From: Brasenia schreberi
Lineage: Eukaryota > Streptophyta > Magnoliopsida > Nymphaeales > Cabombaceae
Length of the DNA: 64,000 nt
Assembly: GCA_036023115.1 (NCBI GenBank)
Contig: JAYKKT010000041.1
Coordinates: forward strand, 4,985,501 to 5,049,500
Reading direction: 5' to 3'
Part shown: piece by piece, positions 43,113-64,000 of the stretch
Layout of the letters: each line of letters begins with the position of its first letter
How positions within the stretch are numbered: position 1 is the stretch's first letter
Notes under the pieces: generated by a model
The model's input: the letters and a program-made list of their open reading frames with translations, nothing else
Databases searched by the model: none
What the model was told of the DNA's origin: nothing
Program-made: the position numbers and the translations under genes

Positions 43113-44600
43113 TCATAGGGTCTCTCACACACACACACATCCAATTGCATCGCCAACACGCCATTTCTTATAGGCTCTACCAGAATCCGGCCGGGGTAGC
43201 GAGCCGTTCCCCTATCTATGGTTTGGCAAATTTGTTGTTTGTGTAGTTAAAATGAGGGTTAGTTAAGTCAAAACTTACACAATTATCAGCGAGATGGGTA
43301 GGTTGGAGTTTATTCTAGGTCGGGGATCTCTAATCTTTTGGCTTTGTTTCTAGGCACATACTAAAAAAAACGGAGAAGAATGTGGCAATTGGAGGTTAAA
43401 AAAGAGGTCAATTTAAGCTTATGATGTCGAGCACGATGTAATGGTGATGATGGTTAGCGAGGCGCAGTGCAAAGGTGGTGGGAAGTTTTTGAAAATTTGT
43501 TTAGTTTGAAGAACAAGTTTAATTTTTATAGTTTGAAGAACGAATTTAACTGTTGTCACTTTAAGAGAGGTCTATACTTTGAGAGAGATCTACAAATAAA
43601 ATTAAACCTTGTTGCACGTCTTTTCCATTGCACCTCTTTCTATTCTTAGCATAGTTCCCTCTTTTTTTTATTTTCTCGATGTATCCTTGAATATGATCGA
43701 TGATATATTTGTGTGATTCTGACTGCAATTGGAATACAAAGTTTTATCCACTGTACTCCTTAAGAAAGAGAGTACACGTCACATCAATTTATCTTGGTGT
43801 ATTATTGCAGATGTTATTTGAATCGAGTCGTCATTCTTAATAAAGAATGATTGCACATTTTTTTGGCATGATTGGTGGTTTCACGTCTTTCTTTGAAATC
43901 ATAGTGTATACAAATTCTATCTGGTCGAGTTTAAGCATTAATGTCGGAAATACTTCACCAGTTTAGAGTTTATTCATTTGGTCAAATTTTTTATTCTCAC
44001 GCAACTTACTCTTATAGTGAGAATATGCCATATACTTCATACTCTCGTGTCGATGGTGAAGGGCGTTTCACCATCCGTTATTGATTAGTTATGTACACAA
44101 TTCAAAGATTTTCGGGGGGGGTCTTTGTTCCATCAGTTAGATATAATTTCTACCATGATCGTGAATTAATTAATTATTTTACGTAAATAGATGTTAGCTG
44201 AAAAGTGAAAGCTGGTCACTGAAACTCTAGTTCAACAATGATCAACTTTTGAAGCCCAACAATGATTAACTTTCGATACATAATTAAACTACAATGGGTA
44301 ATTAAACACAACGGTTCCGGCCCCGTGAGGGCCAACCCTAGAACAGGCACAGTAGCGCTGATTTATGATACAAACAGTATGGTATTATTTTAGATACATG
44401 ATAAGGCCATGTCAGATATGGCTTATTCAGATAGAGACAATAGAAGTAAATGAACCAAGCCGCTCGTAGTTCGGCTCGGCCCTGCTCGTTCTCGAGGCGT
44501 AGTAGATGTTTCCAATACTATATTTGTCAACATTTCTCATGAAGTAGCCGTTTACATCTCTTACGAGGATCTAGGTTCTGATCGATATAATAGAGGTACA
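43113..44600. other. Intergenic, nothing recognised
   Basis: A short CA repeat at about 43125-43138, then AT-rich sequence with short frames only. The Lys/Asn/Phe-rich open frame at 43467-43649 has no recognisable motif. Confidence 0.5.
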
Positions 44601-45279
44601 CATCATTCTTCATGTACCCAACTTCATGATAACTCAAGATGGTTTAAGCTTTCCTCCACCATCACAACCAGCGGAGTATGATCTAGAGGTTCTACCACAA
44701 TGCTATTACTTTACTGAAGTTGACTCACCTCTCATGTGTATGAGACAATTTCAACTATTAATGAGCATTATCAGTCGAGTGATCAGCCAATGTCTCAGGA
44801 CACGCTTCTAAATCGAGATGGTATCATTGACTTGATGCACGTTTCTAAATCCCGGTTCTGTTTATATATGGGAGAAAACGAAGAAAAGCTTTCCTCAAAC
44901 GATACAATAAGATCCAACCACAATTTACTCCAAGAGATCTAATGAACTTAAGACATAAGGCTTAAAGAGACCCTTGAAGCCTTCTTCAAGAAATTCTATG
45001 ATACGGTTGTTAAATGCAATTCACCAAGACCTAATAAGTGACCTTATATAAAATTGTTTGCAGTATGAAATCAAGAAGGGACTAACATACTTTAGTCCAG
45101 TTGGCAAACATAGCGGCTGAGGTGGAATATATCTTGAGCTCTCGAGTCCCCAAATGCCAAGCGAGAAGGACTAAAGAGGTATCAACGACATGCCTTCATT
45201 TTGTGCATCAAAGTGATGATATGCAAAACTAATGAAGATCACGATTTAACTGAGGTTATGATAGACGAATTGATGTAAG

Positions 45280-48200
45280 GGTCGTCTTACACGTGCAATG
45301 ATTTACAACCTCCAAAAGAGAAGGAAAAGGGGGAAGACACAAAAGAGCCTTGGCTCTTTGATATGTCTAAAGTCATCACATCTTTGATTTGCTATTGAAA
45401 GATCGGTAGATACGTCTTCTCAAGGGTCACTCCATTCTTACTTGAGAAGATCTGAAGAAGATGTCAAGGTATTGCAAATGACACAATGTTAACACTCACG
45501 ACATCAAAGAAGGCTGCCTCAAGTAGATAAGCAGCTCAAGACTAATATGCATACTCATTCTCAACTGTATCTACCTTGATAGAAGATGGTCCCATTTTGG
45601 GATTCTATACCTTCTTGACCGACAGAACCAAGAAGCATGAAATTCATGAATGGGTTAGCCTCCTAGTCGATCCTAGTGTATAATCGGCCCATCATTCCCT
45701 CCTTAGTTTTGGGACTACTCGCTTTGTCGTGATGTTGTGTAGGCCCTCGGGCCGATTTAAGTTGATTGAGGATGGACTCACCTATATGTTATTACCAACA
45801 TCCCCTTCTTCAAAATGTTGAGTTGTTCATTTGTGATGGAATGACCACTTTGAATATATTAGGTAAGGATTGAGTCCAAACTAGAGGTCGACCCAGGTAG
45901 TAGTAGTCTCGACCTTAGATGTCACACCTCACATGGATGCACACCCAAGTTCTACCAGATTTCAATGATGAGTAAGAACATGATTACCCCTAATATAAAA
46001 AAAGGGGCGAACTACGAAAGTGATGATCATCCATTCACGCTGAAGTTCACCTAAGGAAACTGGCATTGCACTAGTGAATAAACAATTGCATTTGCAGAAG
46101 ATGCACCAACTAAGCTGAAAGGGTGGTGCATGTATTTTCTTCTCGAAGGCTGATATTGATGATCATGTAATTCGAGAAGGCATAGATCTAATGCAGACTA
46201 GTGAATTGTAGTCCCAAGAGAATCTATTACTAGTCTCACGTAAGCATCAATTGTTGTGTTGGTAACCAATAGGATGGAGCAACCTGAACCAGAACTTCTT
46301 ACAGCTCCTAAACCTAGAAAGGAGCAATACTGATTAAGCAGTTTGGTGAATTGGAATAAGAAGCCTTGCCACAAATCCAAGTTGATCTCTCACAAGTGTT
46401 ATCATGGGCTATATATCTGATAGACTTCGATGTAGATATCTTTTGTTTAGTGAGATTGATTTACCAACAATCTTTGACAAACACATGAAATTACCACAAG
46501 ACATCTCCGATTATTATATAACAAAGCTGTCGTAAATGGTCGCCCTCTTAAAAGGGTGTTTGTCGATAGAGATATTATGTTGAACGTAGTGCCTCGTGGC
46601 ACCCTATGGCAAAATGGGAAGACAGTTTTTTATTTGATATCTGACTTTCGAGGAGAGTCATCCATCATGATAACGTAATAACCGTGGAATTTACAATGGA
46701 ATTGGAGACTTCAAATACTCTATTCTTCCTAGTCGATGCCAACCCGGGGTATTCGTTACTCCTTGATAGAGATTGGATACATATGAATTATTGTGTACCG
46801 TTGCTCTACTGCACCAAAGTTGATGTTTTGGATAAATCTCTATCAAGGAGTAATTTTAGATTGGTTGAATTCTGGATTCGCTTGAAATTGGAGTTAGATC
46901 CCATAAATAGTTGGCTGAAAGATTTAAGCCTAAAATGTTGTCAGTTATTAAACAAGAGGTTCATCATCTCATCAAAACCAAGTTTACGAACGACCCGATA
47001 TGTTGACTAGTTGTCCAATATTGTCCTAATCATTAAGAAGAATGAAAAGCTTCAGGTTTGTATAGACTATATTAATCTTAATTTGGACGCACCAAAGGAA
47101 CAATATGTGATGTTTATAGGTGATATGTTAATCAATGCTTAATCTTATCATTCATGAAAGATGCATCAAGTATAACCAAGTCAAGATAAACCATGAAGAC
47201 AAACATAACATGACATTATTCCAATGCCTAGAGGCATCCATAATATACAAATTGGAGATTATGCCTGTTTGGGTTGTAGGGTGCTAGTGCCACATACTAA
47301 TGAGCGATGAATTGCATCTTTATGACTTGATTAAGAAAAGTATGAAAGTGTACACTGATGATGTGGTAGTTAAATCAACAGATTTCTAACAACACTTACT
47401 CGATATTAGGTAAGCATTTCAACATATGCAAAAAAAAAAATCTGAAAATGAATTCTCATAAGTGTGCTTTTATTATTTTCACAAGATATTTCTAGGTTTC
47501 TTGAAACACATTAGGTAAATTGAAGTCGACACAAATAACATTAAGGCAATTATGGATGCAAGACCGCCCAAAACCAAAAGAAAACTTTGGAGTCTCATTA
47601 GAAAGGCCAACTACTTGTGACGTTTCATTGCCAATGCTGTAGAAAAGATGACACCTCTAACAACATTTCTCAAGCTAAAAGATGTCGATGACTTCATTCA
47701 CAAAATAATATAAGATATTTGAAAGGATCAAGGAATATCTAACGAAACCTCTACTATTAATGCCCCTATACATGGAAAATAGTTAAAATTATAAATAGTT
47801 GTCGTAGATAACTCTATTGGTGTTTATTAGCACAAGACGCCAATGATAGTATCGAGTGGGTTATCTTTTATTTGTATGAGTTACTCATCGATTTTGAATA
47901 TCATTGTTCTCCAACAAAAGTTATGTTTAGTCTTGTACCGCGCTTTTATGAAGCTAGAGTACTATCTTCTATTTATCAAATTATATGTAATATACAAAGT
48001 TGATCTTTCATGATATCTTCTTAGTTATGCAGCTTTTCAGGGGAGGCTTGTCAAATGAGTGATTAATTATGTCCATTCAACTTAAAATATAGGCCGCTTA
48101 GAGCGGTTAAAGGATAGGTAGTGACAGATTTCCTCATGTGTCATGTATGTATCAATATCTTCCATCCATTGGAGGTAGTGCAAGGGATGCTTTATGAATA

Positions 48201-48480
48201 ATCATGGAGGATGATATCCGATGGGTCCAAATACAATAAAGATATAGGAATGAGCATTTGTACTATATCCCCAATAGGGAATGTGAGGATACTTACTATG
48301 TATTTAGAGTTGACTTTAACCAATAATGAGGTAGAATACTATGCTTTGATCCATGTGGCTAGTTGTGACACTAGCAATCATCTTTAAGAAATTAGAACTG
48401 TTTGTTGATTCCCAAGTTGTTCTTAACCAACTCACAAGCGACAACCAATACAACAATCCTAATTTATTGCCTTGATAGAG
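45280..48480 (+). mobile_element. Ruined Ty3/gypsy element (Tat-like, with second RNase H)
   Basis: Protein motifs in plus-strand order despite many stops. End of gag (PWLFDMSKVI near 45350, then a Cys-His motif RYCK-HNVNTHDIKEGC at about 45464-45523 in which Trp has become a stop). Protease-like FFLVDANPGYSLLLDRDWIH at about 46720-46790. RT at about 47010-47700 (IIKKNEKLQVCIDYINLNLD, YTDDVVVKS with Tyr-Thr-Asp-Asp, FLGFLKHIR, IEVDTNNIKAIMDARPPKT). First RNase H region at about 47780-48050. A second RNase H-like domain at about 48190-48470 (SDGSKYNKDIGMSICTISP, TLTNNEVEYYALI). The extra RNase H is known from the Tat lineage. I find no LTRs or integrase. 44600-45280 may be its gag N-terminal part but is too decayed to say. 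Confidence 0.8.
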
Positions 48481-50055
48481 ACATTGGGTGAGGTGAAATT
48501 ATTGTATATTACAAGAGGTGATAACTGTCGCCTTTGTAAAATGTTGATGTGTAACTCATTAATTTTAGTACCCATTCGATGTTGCAAAAGTATCAATTAA
48601 GTTTTTTGCACGCTTGATCATGGCCTCGATAGCAAGGACCTGTCCACATAATAGTCCCTTCTGGCATGTTAATTTTCAAGAAATTGCAACAGTTAATAAG
48701 GCCACTGCAAGCTTCACAAGATTTCTCGCTGATGGTTGCTCCTCCCCACTTCTGCTTACCATGTCGAATATTGTTAAGGTCTCCATGATCGTCGCCCATA
48801 GCTTGTCATCAATGTTAGCCGACTTCTGTATGCAATTCTAATACTCCTCTCCCTCGACATGGTATTTCGGAAATAATGGTTTTAATAAATCGATCTCCAT
48901 TCCAGCACTCACCGATCGACCTCTGATATTTAGAATGAGATCATATCAACCCTCGTTCAGCCAATACAATTTTCAACCCGGGTTAGAATTGCTTCATCAA
49001 GGAACTCGTCAACCATGCAAAATCTTGTCGATACATGCTTTTTACTAGGATCAAGTTGAGGGCACCATACTCTGAAAATGAGATAATGATCAAATAGCGC
49101 CCGCGGTTCCCCTTCAAGGACATGGACATCGACATCTGAGGGCCTTTTGCATGGTCGTAAGTCAATACTTTAGCCCATGCTTTGGTGGTAGACACGGCCG
49201 GCTCCGGACAAACCATGACCCGCAGATAAGAATCACCGATTCTGTTTTGCATGGAATCTAGTTTCAATCTTGTCCCAAGTTCGGTTCTGGGCTAGTTACA
49301 GCTTATAGGATAATCGTATAGGAAAAAAAAAATATAAGGTTCAAAGATGGTCTCAATGGACTAGACCAACCTGACCACTCTGGTTGATGGCCTGTCTCGC
49401 TCAATCAGTCAGAAAAAATCCGAATTTCAAATTATATACATATTTTTTGAATTTTGTAATATATGAAACAGACACTTCTAGCTCCGTTTCAACTGTAGAC
49501 GTTCCAAATGAACCATAACCGAACCGAAGAGTCTGATTCCACAACACGTAGACTCTGATCAAGATTCAAAACCACGGGATTCTCTCAAAGAAGGTCCCAT
49601 CTCCCCGTTTCACAAAAGATGACGCCCAGCATATACCATAGTAGCAAAATAAAACTTGTTTTCATGTAATCGACATAAACTTCTTCAGAATGGTTATCAA
49701 CCAACTTTGGACCATACTGCACGCCTTTCACTAAATACAAGTACAAAAGATATCCCTTGAATATTTTGATGCACCAGGGGGAAAACACTGCAAAAGAGAA
49801 ACTGTTCCAAAAAAAAAAAGGAAAATGAGCAAAACAAGTACATACATATACATATGAAACAAGAAAGCAGGAAAAGAAAAACATATGCTTCTCATTTTCT
49901 CCTCTTAGTACATTTTGCTTTTCCATTTTCATTCCTTCAACTGGAAGCTACCTTATGATACATCGCTGCATGGCATCATACTTTTGAATGGTAAAGTTTG
50001 CCTTCCTCGCATGCAGTAACGGGTTGTGAAGCAGGCTAGTATGCAGCTCAAATAT
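48481..50055. other. Region downstream of SEC23; 3' UTR at its right end
   Basis: The last few hundred bases before 50056 must include the SEC23 3' UTR (minus strand), but I see no clear AATAAA on that strand to fix its end. Two minus-strand open frames (48593-48799, rich in Cys and Gly; 48983-49267) lie close together and could be parts of one decayed gene. I recognise neither. Confidence 0.45.
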
Positions 50056-61911
<11,856 letters not shown>

Positions 61912-62170
61912 TGTCTCCGCTCAGGCTTTAGCTTCCGCTTCAATTCGCCGTTGAACAATCGATCTACCAATTAAACGGCCCGATACCCGCTACGATTGCA
62001 CGAGCAGAAGAAGAATATGAAGGAGAAGAAGAACAAAACAGGGCGGAGAGAGGGAGGGAGGGATGAATTCTCTCTCTGTCGCTCTATCTCACCGGGATCT
62101 GGAGGCTAGATTGAAGTTTTCGATCCCCTTTGCGCTCGTTCCTAGGCTATGAGATATATAGATCAAAGTC
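61912..62170 (-). promoter_or_regulatory. SEC23 5' UTR and probable TATA box
   Basis: Upstream of the ATG (minus strand) there is a GA/CT-rich leader at about 62040-62095. A TATA-like CTATATATC lies at about 62154-62162, some 245 bases before the start codon. Spacing and composition fit a plant core promoter. Confidence 0.4.

Positions 62171-64000
<1,830 letters not shown>

Overview
This 64 kb window is nuclear DNA from a flowering plant. It holds two intron-rich housekeeping genes, spliced with canonical GT/AG sites, in AT-rich DNA full of decayed Ty1/copia, Ty3/gypsy and RTE-type LINE copies, with long (AT)n arrays. I cannot name the species. I see no tRNA, rRNA or CRISPR. Percent identities below are estimates by eye.

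Layout. 1-16.7 kb is a nest of three related Ty1/copia elements (LTR family A) in -, +, - orientation. The two minus copies (415-5576 and 12592-16547) lie in a tandem segmental duplication offset by about 12.18 kb and cut by the left window edge. The plus copy (7128-11851) has a perfect 5-bp target duplication and an (AT)n array in its leader. A triplicated unit containing more (AT)n lies at 5.9-7.1 kb. 16.7-23.0 kb has no recognisable gene.

23.0-32.8 kb holds two further copia elements facing outward from a 1.5 kb spacer. Each has mismatched LTRs (B at one end, C at the other). The LTR pairing and the flanking 5-mers fit an inversion caused by recombination between two inverted elements; I rate this the best find. 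A third element of the C family lies at 34.4-37.9 kb.

39.6-42.9 kb, plus strand: a complete cytosolic glyceraldehyde-3-phosphate dehydrogenase gene (GAPC; 12 coding exons, 340 aa), glycolysis. 45.3-48.5 kb: a ruined Ty3/gypsy element with a second RNase H-like domain. 50.1-61.9 kb, minus strand: a complete SEC23 gene (12 coding exons, 774 aa), a COPII coat subunit and Sar1 GTPase-activating protein. Introns 2 and 4 of SEC23 contain RTE LINE insertions and short SINE-like elements that end in the same 3' tail, most with clear long target duplications. 62-64 kb is the SEC23 promoter side plus another (AT)n array.

The two host genes converge, are separated by about 7 kb containing the gypsy relic, and act in unrelated pathways. 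Nothing suggests co-regulation.
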